The notes under the pieces: generated by a model
What the model was told of the DNA's origin: nothing
What the model saw: the letters and a program-made list of their open reading frames with translations, nothing else
Database searches by the model: none
Translations under genes and position numbers: made by a program
Assembly: GCA_021796055.1 (NCBI GenBank)
Contig: JAJYOS010000015.1
Location: 1-18,673 of the forward strand
Length of the DNA: 18,673 bases
Direction of reading: 5' to 3'
From: Bacteroidota bacterium
Lineage (GTDB): Bacteria > Bacteroidota > Kryptoniia > Kryptoniales > JAKASW01
Shown: piece after piece, positions 5,619-14,452 of the stretch
Numbering within the stretch: the stretch's first letter is position 1
How the letters are laid out: each line of letters opens with the position of its first letter

Positions 5619-7586
5619 ATGATAAACCGGGTCAGGATTATCTCCAGGTGTAATGGCTTCATTTTCCCGATGCTCATTCTAATGACGGCTTCTGCCGCAT
5701 ACTCGCAGGCAGATTCCGCCAAAACCGCGGCGGCAGATACCGCAGGCATCCCGCTGAAATATCTCGTGAACCCGGTGTGGACATCCGGAACAATAACGTC
5801 GAACGTGTCATACGCCATACCGGACTCCGTCATAAGATGGAGCGATTACACTTATGCGGGCGACCTGCTCCAGAAAATACCGGGGACTTTCCTTGCAAAC
5901 ATGTACCAGCCGGGTGCACCGTCGGCATTGTACTTCGACGGCCTGGGAAGCGACTACACGAAATATCTTCTCGACGGCGTAGAGATGAACGAGCCGACGA
6001 CTTCGATGCTGAACCTCTACCACATCCCGATGGAATTCGCAAAGGATGTTGAATACATCGACGCCGTCAGAGCCCCGATTTACCAGTTCAATGCGAACGG
6101 CGCGGTAGTGAATGTCCAGTCACAACTGTACAGCGAGTCCGTGCCATTCTCGAAAGTCAGGCATCTCGAAGAACCTTACAACTACCTGATAACCGACGGG
6201 GTGTTTTCCCAGAACATCGGTTACAACTCGAACATCGACGTCGGCTTCGAACATCAGACGACCGACGGCCGCTTCGTGAATTCCGTATATGACGGCGTGA
6301 ACATCCGGGGTAAATTCCGATATAGTATCGATTCCACGAAGCAGCTGACGGCCACGGAAGTCTATTACCGGACGAAAGGCGGTGTGACAGGCGGCGATCT
6401 CCCGTATAACATAACGGCAAATATCTTCGACCCTGCATACTACACTCTCGTGCGGAGCCAGGACGCAAATCTCACTTACCTTCAACATCATCTCCAGGTC
6501 GCGTATTCGCAATGGGATCCCCGCGATTCAACCGGTCTCCTGACCGCGACGGCCTTCTTCGATTATTACAGCTTCCAGTTCGGGGACGTATCTCTGCCGT
6601 ATTATCTGAGCAATCTTAGCAGAAGATTCGGAGCCAATTTACGGGGGAGTGAGACGATCGTCGGCACGAAACTTAATTTTGGGGCGGAGGCGGTGCGGGA
6701 CGAGACTTACTACAATTCGTTTGCCAACATTCCTTCACGGAACCGAATCTCGGTTTACGGTGATGACGAGTTCAGCCTTTTCAATTTCGTGAAAGCCGGA
6801 GTGTTCGGCCGGGGCGATCTCGCAGGTTCGGAATTCTATCCCGCGATGGGAGCGTCGTTCGGGCTCGGCAATGAGAGTTTCGAACTTGAAGCCGGCGGGA
6901 GCATCTCGCGTCATACGCCGAGTATGTCTCAAATGTATTCTAAGACACAGGATTTCAAAGGGAATCCGAACCTGACCGCTGAAACGGACAAGGTACTGCA
7001 AGTTAAAGCGACCGCCAATTTCGGCGAAAATGTCGCTTTGTTCGTGAAGCCTTACATCCGGACAATCGACAACCCGATTTACTTTTCGGCAAATTACACG
7101 GGAGAGCCGATTTATCCGACCATATCCGTAGCCAACCTGAGCAAGCGTGATATATACGGCGTCGACGCAACAATGCGCATCACGCTCTGGAAGTTCACCG
7201 CCGCCGGCACTTTCAATTACATATATGAAAAAACAGACGGGAGCCAGGTGTACTCGCTTCCGAAGTATTTTGCTTCCGGCGAATTGTACTATCATAATAT
7301 CCTCTTCACGGGACATCTGAATATCGAACTGGGTCTGAAGGGAAAAGTGTTGAGCACATTCACAGGAAACGATTTTTACCCGCAAGCCCTTATATACGTT
7401 CCAGCAGACGTGAATGAATTCGGTCCGTTCGGGAGTACCGATTTCTTCGTGCGGGGAAGAGTCGGAGACGCGGTAATCTACTTTACGATCTTCAATATCA
7501 CGGGCGAAAATTACGTAATGGCTCCGGTTTATCCGGCTCTCGATAACAGCTTCTGCCTCGGAATCAATTGGGAGTTCTTGAACTAG
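5619..7586 (+). CDS. TonB-dependent receptor-like outer-membrane beta-barrel protein
   Basis: The 655 residues begin with a signal peptide (hydrophobic core about 14-26, likely cleavage near AYSQA). A plug-like domain follows (about 60-170): SDYTYAGDLLQKIPGTFLANM, then ALYFDGLGSDYTKYLLDGVEMNEP and FNANGAVVNVQSQ. This corresponds to the P-G-...-DG pattern and the GxGAVINV-type strand of TonB receptors. The rest (about 180-655) is alternating aromatic/polar strands typical of a 22-strand barrel, ending in an aromatic-rich NWEFLN. No carboxypeptidase-like N-terminal domain and no SusD partner are present, and the protein is short for the family. No TonB box is recognisable. It lies 46 nt after the NamZ-like gene with a weak ribosome site. 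The substrate is unknown. Confidence 0.78.
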   Translation: MINRVRIISRCNGFIFPMLILMTASAAYSQADSAKTAAADTAGIPLKYLVNPVWTSGTITSNVSYAIPDSVIRWSDYTYAGDLLQKIPGTFLANMYQPGAPSALYFDGLGSDYTKYLLDGVEMNEPTTSMLNLYHIPMEFAKDVEYIDAVRAPIYQFNANGAVVNVQSQLYSESVPFSKVRHLEEPYNYLITDGVFSQNIGYNSNIDVGFEHQTTDGRFVNSVYDGVNIRGKFRYSIDSTKQLTATEVYYRTKGGVTGGDLPYNITANIFDPAYYTLVRSQDANLTYLQHHLQVAYSQWDPRDSTGLLTATAFFDYYSFQFGDVSLPYYLSNLSRRFGANLRGSETIVGTKLNFGAEAVRDETYYNSFANIPSRNRISVYGDDEFSLFNFVKAGVFGRGDLAGSEFYPAMGASFGLGNESFELEAGGSISRHTPSMSQMYSKTQDFKGNPNLTAETDKVLQVKATANFGENVALFVKPYIRTIDNPIYFSANYTGEPIYPTISVANLSKRDIYGVDATMRITLWKFTAAGTFNYIYEKTDGSQVYSLPKYFASGELYYHNILFTGHLNIELGLKGKVLSTFTGNDFYPQALIYVPADVNEFGPFGSTDFFVRGRVGDAVIYFTIFNITGENYVMAPVYPALDNSFCLGINWEFLN

Positions 7587-7664
7587 CGGCCTTTCAATCC
7601 GGATTTTGGCCGGGGCGACGGAGTCGAGCCGGAATTAACGGGGGAACAATCGCATCACCGGCTC
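7587..7664. terminator. candidate bidirectional terminator region between convergent genes
   Basis: Directly after the barrel-gene stop, CGGCC (7587-7591) pairs with GGCCG (7608-7612). The interior holds the perfect palindrome AATCCGGATT (7596-7605). A second inverted repeat is GAGCCGG (7626-7632) with CCGGCTC (7658-7664). Both lie in the 129-bp gap between converging genes, where termination is expected, but neither has a clean T-tract. Confidence 0.35.
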
Positions 7665-7715
7665 TTCGCAGGGATGAATGCAAATCGAAATTTGACAGAC
7701 GTTGATAGGCGCGGA

Positions 7716-10700
7716 TTATCTCTTCGAGTCCAGGACGCTGCGGACGTGTGTGGCCAGGTCGCTTACCGAATACGGCTTTCCGACTACACCGTTGACCCCG
7801 AGTGAAATCATGTCGTCGACTCTCTCCCCGACGCTGAGTCCGGTCGCGAGGAGCACGGCGACGCGCGGATTAATTCCCTTCAGGACGGGGTAAACCTGGT
7901 TGCCGGTCATCTCCGGCATGAGCATATCGAGGATCACCATCTGGATCTCTTTATGCCGCTCTCTATAGGCGTTGATGCCTTCCAATGCTCCCTGTGCCGT
8001 AATCACGTTGTAGCCGAGCCCTTCAAGAAGCTCTCTGGTCAGGTCCAGAAGCGTAAGTTCGTCGTCGATGATTAGAATCGTTTCCGTGCCGCGCGGGATC
8101 TCCTTTTGAGCAGTTATCAGCTCGTCGATCGGTATCTTGTCGGTGGCCGGGAAATATACTTTGAAAATCGATCCACGCTCGGGCTCGCTGTATACATTTA
8201 TGAAGCCCTTATGATTTTTTACGATGCCGTAGACTATAGAGAGTCCGAGTCCCGAGCCTTTTCCCACCGGCTTTGTCGTGAAAAATGGTTCGAAGATTTT
8301 CCTCTTGGTTTCGTCGTCCATCCCGATACCGGTGTCGGAGACGGAAAGGCAGACGTAATGACCCGGGCGCGCGTCGGGAATTTGCCTGACGATTTCTTTG
8401 TCGAACTCGACATTGGAAGTCTCGATGTGCAGGATTCCTCCGGAGGGCATCGCATCGCGCGAGTTGATGCTCAGGTTTATGACTACTCCTTCGATCTGGC
8501 TCGGGTCTGCTTCGATGGCATGCAGCGTCGGGTCAAGAGAGTTTTCGACTTTTATATTCTTCCCGATGCTTCTGATGAGAATTTTCATCGCGTCGTTGAC
8601 GATGTCGTTCAGCCTGACGGGTTTGACGTCGCTTCCGCGCTGCCGGGAGAATGTCAGCAGCTGTGACGTGAGCTCCGCCGCCCTTTTCGCGGACGAATCG
8701 AGAATATCGATGTATTTACCGAGATTTGAGTCCCTGGAGGCATATTTCTCCCTCAGAATGCTGATAGCTCCGTAGATCGAACCCAAAAGATTATTGAAGT
8801 CGTGCGCCACTCCGCTGGCCAGCTGGCCGATGCTTTCCATTTTCTGGGATTGGATCAGCTGCTCTTCCAGCTTCTTCGTTTCCGTGACATCAACCATGGC
8901 AACCTGGATCGCCGGTTTGCCCATGTAGGTTATACCTGCGGCCCATCCTTCGATCGACTTTAGTTTTCCTCCTGACGTTATACCGCGGACCGAGAACTGC
9001 ACATCCTTGTTCGGGGCAAGGGAGGCCTCCTCGAATTTTTCAAATATGCGGATGTAGTCGTTCGGGTGTATGAACGTATCGAGCGGCTTCCCCTGGAAAG
9101 ATGACATTTCCGTCTCGAAGAGGTCGCTGGAAGTCTGGTTCGCATAAACGATGACATTTTCCTGGATCACCAGTACGGCAAGGATCGAGTGTTCGACGAG
9201 GCTCCTGTATTTTTCTTCGGATTCGTGAAGCGCAGTCTTGACGGATTGCTCGATGGTAACGTCTCTGCCGATCGCGAGGATGCCGGTTGCTTTGTCCGCC
9301 GCGCGCAGCGTCGTCATACTGAGCTCGACGATCCTCTCTTGATGGAATTTTGTCACGAGCTTGAGCGTGTGGCGCAGGTGTATGTCCGGGGACCGGAATT
9401 GTTCTTCGATCCTCTTCATGAAACTGTCCGCATCATCGGGATGCGCGATCAGCAATATTGATTTGCCCCAGATCTCGTCCGCCGTATAACTGGTTTGTTC
9501 GAAGAATCTTTTATTTGCGAAGATGAACTCTCCGTGGTCGTTGAACAGGAGCACCATGTCGTTTGCCTGTTCGACCAGGTTCCGGTATCGGTTCTCCGAC
9601 GCCCTGAGCTGCTCCTGAAGTCTTCGCTTCTCGGTAATGTCGCGCTGAATACCCCATATCCTGACGAGCTTGTCCTGCAGAGTCTCTCCGATATAAGAGT
9701 TTTCGAAATAGTGTATGTTCCCCTGCCGGTCTTTCTCGACCGTCTCGATATTTGCCGTTGAGAAGTTGTTCTCTGTGAATTTGAGCTTCGAAGCGGTGTA
9801 TGCGTCCAGATCGGCGATGAAGTCGAGCGCGCTCTTTCCGATCAGCTGTTCGGGACTGTCGAACCCGTACATCCGGGCCATGGTCTGATTGCACTCTGAG
9901 ATGATCCCTCTCTTGACTATTTCCTCCGCTATTTTTTGGCTGCCCTGTGAGATATCTACGGGCTCTGTGAATTCCATTCTCCAGATTCCCTCCGCGCTGT
10001 TGCGGATGAAATTCTGGTAGCGGGCTCTCTGCAGTTCCGACTCTTCCTCCGCTTTCCGTTTTTCGGTCAGGTCGACCGCGGTCACGAGGCCGAAAATTCT
10101 GTCCCCGTAACTGATGTCTGTGCCTCTGACTTCCATCTCGATCTGCGATCCGTCGCGGTGTTTGTAAAACTTGGAGGGGAAATGCACCTTCCCGGCCTTC
10201 GCGGCGAGCTTGATATTCGACTCTACGGTTTCCTTCGAATCGAACACCAGATCGAATAATGTCAGATTAGCAAGATCGGACTTCTTATAACCGAAAGATC
10301 TGAAGAACGACTCGTTCGCTTCCAGTATCGCGCCTGTCGAAAGCTCGAATGTGAAAACGATGGAATTGACCTGGTCGAGCACCGACCTGTATTTGTCTTT
10401 GAGTATGCTGTACTTATTCGTGATGTTGAAAGAGTGGATCACCAGAGAAAGCTGTTTTGCTGCAGAAGAGAAAGTCCGGTCCGTCGATTCGCTTTCCGTG
10501 GATGACTCGCTCGCCGCCCAGAAAGCCGCCACGAGCAAGCCGAGGAATTCCTGTCCGAACCTTAGCGGGTAGACCCTGATCGAGTCGACGACCGTTCCGT
10601 CAAAAATCGTGTCTCTGAATTCGGCAAAATACTTTGAGGCGGCGGTCAGGTGGGTCGGGTGTTTTGATCTCCTGAATGAGCTTACCGGTTCGCGGTCGAA

Positions 10701-10964
10701 AGGGACAGTAATGCCGGCGTGAAGCCCGGTTTCGTCGGAGCTTGACAGGAGCTGAAGATCAGCATTCCCGTCGCTCCCCGTAAAAAGCGAAACGGATAAC
10801 GCACCTGTAAGGTCTTTCAGGTCCCTCTCGAGTTCGGCGGACACTTTTTTGAAGTCCGTTCCTTGAAGGGCCGATTCGCATGTGTTGGCGAAAGCCGCGA
10901 AGAGGGTGTCGATAGTGCTTTTCTTCGGAGACTCGGCCCGTACCGGTCCCGGTCGTTTCTTCAT
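7716..10964 (-). CDS. multi-PAS hybrid sensor histidine kinase with C-terminal receiver domain
   Basis: This is a large soluble signalling kinase with no membrane segment or signal peptide. The ATG at 10964 gives 1082 residues and has AAGGCTGGA upstream. A TTG at 11024 would add 20 residues of unconserved look. Numbered from that TTG, the order is: GAF-like region (about 45-195), four PAS domains (about 215-320, 340-465, 475-595, 602-718), HisKA with phospho-acceptor His near 740 ([14 protein letters not shown]), and HATPase with N-box [15 protein letters not shown]1 DTGIGMDD and G2 [14 protein letters not shown] receiver domain (about 980-1100) has phospho-acceptor Asp in [12 protein letters not shown] and Lys in VGKPYS. 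The HDFNN motif is typical of PAS-linked hybrid kinases of this class. There is no DNA-binding domain, so an unlinked partner is needed. It is third in a minus-strand run, 101 nt after menA. The signal sensed is unknown. Confidence 0.93.
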   Translation of the reverse strand: MKKRPGPVRAESPKKSTIDTLFAAFANTCESALQGTDFKKVSAELERDLKDLTGALSVSLFTGSDGNADLQLLSSSDETGLHAGITVPFDREPVSSFRRSKHPTHLTAASKYFAEFRDTIFDGTVVDSIRVYPLRFGQEFLGLLVAAFWAASESSTESESTDRTFSSAAKQLSLVIHSFNITNKYSILKDKYRSVLDQVNSIVFTFELSTGAILEANESFFRSFGYKKSDLANLTLFDLVFDSKETVESNIKLAAKAGKVHFPSKFYKHRDGSQIEMEVRGTDISYGDRIFGLVTAVDLTEKRKAEEESELQRARYQNFIRNSAEGIWRMEFTEPVDISQGSQKIAEEIVKRGIISECNQTMARMYGFDSPEQLIGKSALDFIADLDAYTASKLKFTENNFSTANIETVEKDRQGNIHYFENSYIGETLQDKLVRIWGIQRDITEKRRLQEQLRASENRYRNLVEQANDMVLLFNDHGEFIFANKRFFEQTSYTADEIWGKSILLIAHPDDADSFMKRIEEQFRSPDIHLRHTLKLVTKFHQERIVELSMTTLRAADKATGILAIGRDVTIEQSVKTALHESEEKYRSLVEHSILAVLVIQENVIVYANQTSSDLFETEMSSFQGKPLDTFIHPNDYIRIFEKFEEASLAPNKDVQFSVRGITSGGKLKSIEGWAAGITYMGKPAIQVAMVDVTETKKLEEQLIQSQKMESIGQLASGVAHDFNNLLGSIYGAISILREKYASRDSNLGKYIDILDSSAKRAAELTSQLLTFSRQRGSDVKPVRLNDIVNDAMKILIRSIGKNIKVENSLDPTLHAIEADPSQIEGVVINLSINSRDAMPSGGILHIETSNVEFDKEIVRQIPDARPGHYVCLSVSDTGIGMDDETKRKIFEPFFTTKPVGKGSGLGLSIVYGIVKNHKGFINVYSEPERGSIFKVYFPATDKIPIDELITAQKEIPRGTETILIIDDELTLLDLTRELLEGLGYNVITAQGALEGINAYRERHKEIQMVILDMLMPEMTGNQVYPVLKGINPRVAVLLATGLSVGERVDDMISLGVNGVVGKPYSVSDLATHVRSVLDSKR

Positions 10965-11065
10965 TCGGTCAGTTCCAGCCTTACGTGTGTATCCGAATTT
11001 ATCTTGATGGGCGGTAAAATACAATCATGAGGCCCCCTGGCGGGAGAGGCGCTTCGGGAGATGGA

Positions 11066-11989
11066 CTAATGTCCGGCAGAAAGAAATTTACCCAGAAGAA
11101 TGCCGATGGTGAATAGAACACCGAACTGAGTGTGAAGTTGGGAAGCTGCCTTCATAGCAGGCATCATCTCGGATGAGGTGGAACCGGCTCGAAAAATCCT
11201 GATCGACCGGGTCGCCGTAGGAACTGCAAGAACAGTCAGAAGGATCCAGGGCGTCGTGACCCTGAAGAGGACCAGAAAGGCAGTCCAGAAGTAGGTTGTC
11301 GCGAACATCCATCCGAGAAACCCGATCGCGCGTTTGCGTCCCGACAGAATAGCGAGCGTCTTTCTTCCTTTCTTCGAGTCTCCTTCCGCATCGCGGATAT
11401 TGTTCGCCATCAGTATCGCGCCCACGAGAATCGAGATCGGAATGGAAAGCAAAACGGCCGGCAGTGTAATGGTGTTTCTCTGAATAAAGAACGCGATCAG
11501 CACGATCACCGGCCCCATGAAGAGTCCCGAGGCGGCCTCTCCAAGAGCCGTGTAAGCGATCGGATATTTGCCGGCAGAATAGAAGTAGCCGACTGCCATG
11601 CTGGCCGAGCCGATAACGGCGATCCACCAGCTGGTGCTCGCACAGATGTAAACTCCCAGGACTACTGCGACCGAGAAAAATGTCACGGCGATTGACAATA
11701 CGGTCTTCTCGTGCAATTCCTCGCGGACTATAACGCCGCCGATTCCAACCGAATCAACCGAATCGAGCCCGCGCTTGTAGTCGAAATACTCGTTGAACAT
11801 ATTCACCGCGGCCTGGATTATCACTGAAGCAATCATCATCGAGGCGAAAAGTGGAAGGTTGAACGCGCCGTCCGAATAAGCAAGAGCAGTACCTATGAGG
11901 ACAGGCATGACGGCCGCGGTCAGAGTGTGTGGCCTCATCAGACGCCACCATACTGCGAAGTTCAACTGTCTTTTCCGGCTGCTATCCAT
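11066..11989 (-). CDS. menA: 1,4-dihydroxy-2-naphthoate polyprenyltransferase (MenA-type, UbiA superfamily)
   Basis: This 307-residue integral membrane prenyltransferase has about eight or nine hydrophobic segments. The first Asp-rich motif is N66-x3-D70-x3-G-x-D76 (NEYFDYKRGLD) and the second is N197-IRDAEGD (196-204). Both bind the Mg2+-prenyl diphosphate, as in UbiA-family enzymes. The N-terminal WWRLMRPHTLTAAVMPVLIG is typical of MenA rather than UbiA or heme O synthase, so the product is most likely demethylmenaquinone. The ATG lies 6 nt after the stop of the TatD-radical SAM gene, so the two are co-transcribed. No other men gene is in the window. A prenyltransferase of another branch is possible but less likely. 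Confidence 0.88.
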   Translation of the reverse strand: MDSSRKRQLNFAVWWRLMRPHTLTAAVMPVLIGTALAYSDGAFNLPLFASMMIASVIIQAAVNMFNEYFDYKRGLDSVDSVGIGGVIVREELHEKTVLSIAVTFFSVAVVLGVYICASTSWWIAVIGSASMAVGYFYSAGKYPIAYTALGEAASGLFMGPVIVLIAFFIQRNTITLPAVLLSIPISILVGAILMANNIRDAEGDSKKGRKTLAILSGRKRAIGFLGWMFATTYFWTAFLVLFRVTTPWILLTVLAVPTATRSIRIFRAGSTSSEMMPAMKAASQLHTQFGVLFTIGILLGKFLSAGH

Positions 11990-11995
11990 GGCATC

Positions 11996-13405
11996 TCAGA
12001 ACAGCGGCCTCAACCTGAACTCTACGCCCATTTTCTTTTCCACGAATTCCTTCGCAGACTCTATGTCGAGCCCATCCACTCCGACAACACTCATGTAAAC
12101 TTTCGGGATGAAATCTTTTGCCTCTTTTGCGAATTCAAACATGGAATCCCATTGTTTGCCGCTGGGTGTTCCCATCAGCTTGCCATATTCCTCAGGGTCG
12201 GTCGAGTTGAGGCTGATTGAAACGGCGTCGATCAGGCCATTTACTTCAGGCAGTATGTCGCGGTGGTTTATGACATTGCCGTGTCCGTCCGTATCGAGGC
12301 GAGTCATGCCTCCATTGTCTTTGACATAACGTGCTACTTCCTTGATAACGTCAATCCTGATCGTCGGCTCTCCGTATCCGCAGAAGACAATTTCCTTGAA
12401 CCTTTTCGGATCGCCGATTTCATTCATCAGCTCCTGCGCCGAGGGCTCTTTTTCTATGTGGAGATTGTGCCCCTTGACCATTGCCTCGCCTTTGCGATCG
12501 CAGAAGATACAATCTGCGTCGCATCGCAGAGTGAGGTTGAGATAGAGCGAGTTGCGGATTTGATACGCAATCTTAGCCGCGGGTTTCGCTCCGATGCCGA
12601 ACAGCTTGTATGCATTGTATGAAGTGATGCGCCGGATATCCTCGACCGTCAGCTCCTGCAATACTGCGATCCTGTCGACGATGTACGGTACGAATGCGGG
12701 TTCGTTTGTCTTCCCGCGGCAGGGAGCCGGCGCGAGGTACGGGGCGTCGGTCTCCACGAGAAAATATTCCGGCTCGAATGTCGCGACCACTTTCTGAAGT
12801 TCTGTCCTGTCCGACTTGCCGAATGTCACCATGCCGCTTATTCCGAGGTAGAATCCGAGTTTGGTGGCGCGGCGTGCGATCTCTAAAGTAGAATTGAAGC
12901 TGTGAAGGACGCCCCTCGGCTGGAGTCTTATCTGGTAGTCGAACCTGCGCGGAAGAACCCAGCCGGTTTGAATGTGTTTGTCAAGGATGGTGATCAAGTC
13001 CTGGTCGGATTCGCGGTTGTGAATGGAGACCGGGAGTTTCACGGACCTGGCAATTTCGATTTGCGCCTCGAACACTTTCCTCTGAATCTCCGGAGGAGAG
13101 AGATTGTAATGGTAGTCGAGGCCGATCTCGCCGATGGCGACAACTTTCTCATGAGAAGACATATCGGCTATCTTCTTTAGAGATGTGTCGTCGGCCTTAG
13201 CCGCATCGTGCGGGTGATATCCAACGGCTGCAAACACGTTCTTGAACTTCTCTGCCAGCTCGACGGCTCTCTCGCTTGACTCCAGATCCCAACCCGGAAC
13301 GATGATATACTCGACTCCGACCGACGCCGCTTGTTCCAAAGTTGCGCGGACATCCTGAAACTTTTCGTGATTCAAATGTGAATGTGTGTCGACTAAATAG
13401 GTCAT
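11996..13405 (-). CDS. TatD-family metallohydrolase fused to a radical SAM domain
   Basis: The 469 residues form two domains. Residues 1-270 are TatD: metal ligands H8 and H10 (DTHSHLN), E93 (GEIGLDYHY), H129 (SIHNRES), H168 (GVLHSF) and D220 (ETDAPYLAP). TatD proteins are Mg2+-dependent 3'-5' DNases. Residues 145-163 (QTGWVLPRRFDYQIRLQP region) appear to be an insertion before the HSF strand. Residues 280-469 are a small radical SAM domain: C295-x3-C299-x2-C302 (CDADCIFC) binds the [4Fe-4S] cluster, and GYGEPT (343-348) fits the SAM-binding GGE motif. A TatD-associated radical SAM family is known as neighbours or fusions (TIGR04038, from memory); its reaction is not established. The single open frame crosses the junction without a break. 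The ATG has no clear ribosome site. menA follows 6 nt later. Confidence 0.9.
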   Translation of the reverse strand: MTYLVDTHSHLNHEKFQDVRATLEQAASVGVEYIIVPGWDLESSERAVELAEKFKNVFAAVGYHPHDAAKADDTSLKKIADMSSHEKVVAIGEIGLDYHYNLSPPEIQRKVFEAQIEIARSVKLPVSIHNRESDQDLITILDKHIQTGWVLPRRFDYQIRLQPRGVLHSFNSTLEIARRATKLGFYLGISGMVTFGKSDRTELQKVVATFEPEYFLVETDAPYLAPAPCRGKTNEPAFVPYIVDRIAVLQELTVEDIRRITSYNAYKLFGIGAKPAAKIAYQIRNSLYLNLTLRCDADCIFCDRKGEAMVKGHNLHIEKEPSAQELMNEIGDPKRFKEIVFCGYGEPTIRIDVIKEVARYVKDNGGMTRLDTDGHGNVINHRDILPEVNGLIDAVSISLNSTDPEEYGKLMGTPSGKQWDSMFEFAKEAKDFIPKVYMSVVGVDGLDIESAKEFVEKKMGVEFRLRPLF

Positions 13406-13713
13406 TTCTGAAATACAGTTCTAATGTTTGAATTCCAAATTGTAAGCGGGCAGCGCATTCGGCAGCAACAGATTTTCTCCGTCGTGGAGATTGTAATCAA
13501 TTTCGCCAAAGATCAGTTAAGATTCACGGTGCGAGGGACGTGAAGACGGCGGGGAAAATTCACCCCAAAGGCTGGCCTTGTCAGCGTAAGTCCGTACAGC
13601 TGCAAAGAGGAAGCGATGTGGCAAGTTGTCGCAACGAGTGGAGGTCATTATCCGCCCATATGTTTGAAATGCGCTGAAATTGGGCAAATTTACGGGCACG
13701 GCATTTGACGCAG

Positions 13714-13743
13714 TTTACAGTGAATTCTTCGGTTCATTATAAG
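13714..13743 (+). promoter_or_regulatory. sigma-70-type promoter for the por operon
   Basis: TTTACA (13714-13719), an 18-nt spacer and TATAAG (13738-13743) match each consensus box at five of six positions. The predicted start near 13750 gives a leader of roughly 77 nt before porG. It is the best-matched promoter in the window and is correctly placed for the operon. Confidence 0.55.
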
Positions 13744-13756
13744 CTCAGCGGACTGA

Positions 13757-13771
13757 CGAAGGGATCCTTCG
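13757..13771 (+). other. small hairpin in por leader
   Basis: CGAAGG (13757-13762) and CCTTCG (13766-13771) form a perfect 6-bp stem around a GAT loop, a few bases after the predicted transcription start. It may stabilise the message or bind a regulator. No T-tract follows. Confidence 0.4.
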
Positions 13772-13811
13772 CAGGTGACCCGTTGACATACTTGCCCTTA
13801 GCACAAAATGC

Positions 13812-13819
13812 GGGAGGAG
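13812..13819 (+). promoter_or_regulatory. strong Shine-Dalgarno of porG
   Basis: GGGAGGAG ends 7 nt before the ATG at 13827. It is the strongest ribosome site in the window and fixes the porG start. Confidence 0.85.
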
Positions 13820-13826
13820 AACAAGG

Positions 13827-14441
13827 ATGATTGAAATCAGGATGCACGGAAGAGGCGGTCAGGGTGGAGTGATTGCCGCGAAGATTCTCGCTTCCGCTAT
13901 CTTCAAGGAAGGTAAGTTCGCTCAATCCTTTCCATCGTTCGGTGTCGAAAGAAGAGGAGCCCCGGTGCTCGCATTCACAAGAGTGGACGATAAACCCATC
14001 AGGCTTCGGACGGCCATTTACGAACCTGACCACCTGATTATTCTCGATGCGACACTGATTAAATTCACGAACGTTTTCTCCGGTTTGAAACGAGGAGGTA
14101 CGATTCTCGTGAACACATCGAATCCGCTGAGTACCTTCACATTCCCGGGGGACTATTCCGTCGGCTCCGTCGACGCAGCAGGTATTGCGGTTAAGCACGG
14201 GCTCGGGACGAAGAGCATGCCGATCGTGAACACGTCGATCCTCGGGGCCTTTGCGAAATTTTCAGGAGTGGTCGGGATAGATGCGATAGTGGAAGCGATA
14301 AGGGAGGGCGTTCCAATGAAGCAGGATGAGAACGCCGCTGCGGCGCTCGAGGCGTATGAATCTGTGGATTCAGTCATGACGGAGACGATCGTGCGCGAGC
14401 ATCTCTCTTCGGAAGGAAATGAAAATATAACCGTAAAGTAA
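13827..14441 (+). CDS. porG: pyruvate:ferredoxin oxidoreductase gamma subunit
   Basis: This 204-residue gamma subunit belongs to a four-part 2-oxoacid:ferredoxin oxidoreductase, which oxidatively decarboxylates pyruvate to acetyl-CoA and reduces ferredoxin (or runs in reverse). The N-terminal MHGRGGQGGVIAAKILASA is the signature of the family. It is followed by SFPSFGVERRGAPVLAFTRVDD and DHLIILDATL. Length is normal. The start is fixed by a strong Shine-Dalgarno. It is first in the operon, 11 nt before the fused flavoprotein/delta gene. A close 2-oxoacid relative (2-ketoisovalerate) cannot be excluded by this subunit alone. Confidence 0.92.
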   Translation: MIEIRMHGRGGQGGVIAAKILASAIFKEGKFAQSFPSFGVERRGAPVLAFTRVDDKPIRLRTAIYEPDHLIILDATLIKFTNVFSGLKRGGTILVNTSNPLSTFTFPGDYSVGSVDAAGIAVKHGLGTKSMPIVNTSILGAFAKFSGVVGIDAIVEAIREGVPMKQDENAAAALEAYESVDSVMTETIVREHLSSEGNENITVK

Positions 14442-14452
14442 GGGCGGCTGAC

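Larger units (their letters stand above)
13406..13826. other. divergent intergenic region (421 bp)
   Basis: This gap separates the minus-strand TatD-radical SAM operon from the plus-strand por operon. It holds the por promoter (13714-13743), a leader hairpin (13757-13771), the por Shine-Dalgarno, and a small 5-bp inverted repeat TCTCC/GGAGA at 13476-13490. No convincing promoter for the minus-strand operon was found. A 60-codon minus-strand open frame at 13517-13699 has no protein-like features. Confidence 0.6.

Noticed and set aside
10965..11024. TTG start adding 20 residues to the hybrid kinase
   Set aside because: The added residues look unconserved, and the ATG at 10964 has a reasonable purine-rich site; kept only as an alternative.
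13517..13699. 60-codon minus-strand open frame in the divergent intergenic region
   Set aside because: No family resemblance, no ribosome site, and it overlaps the region carrying regulatory signals for por.
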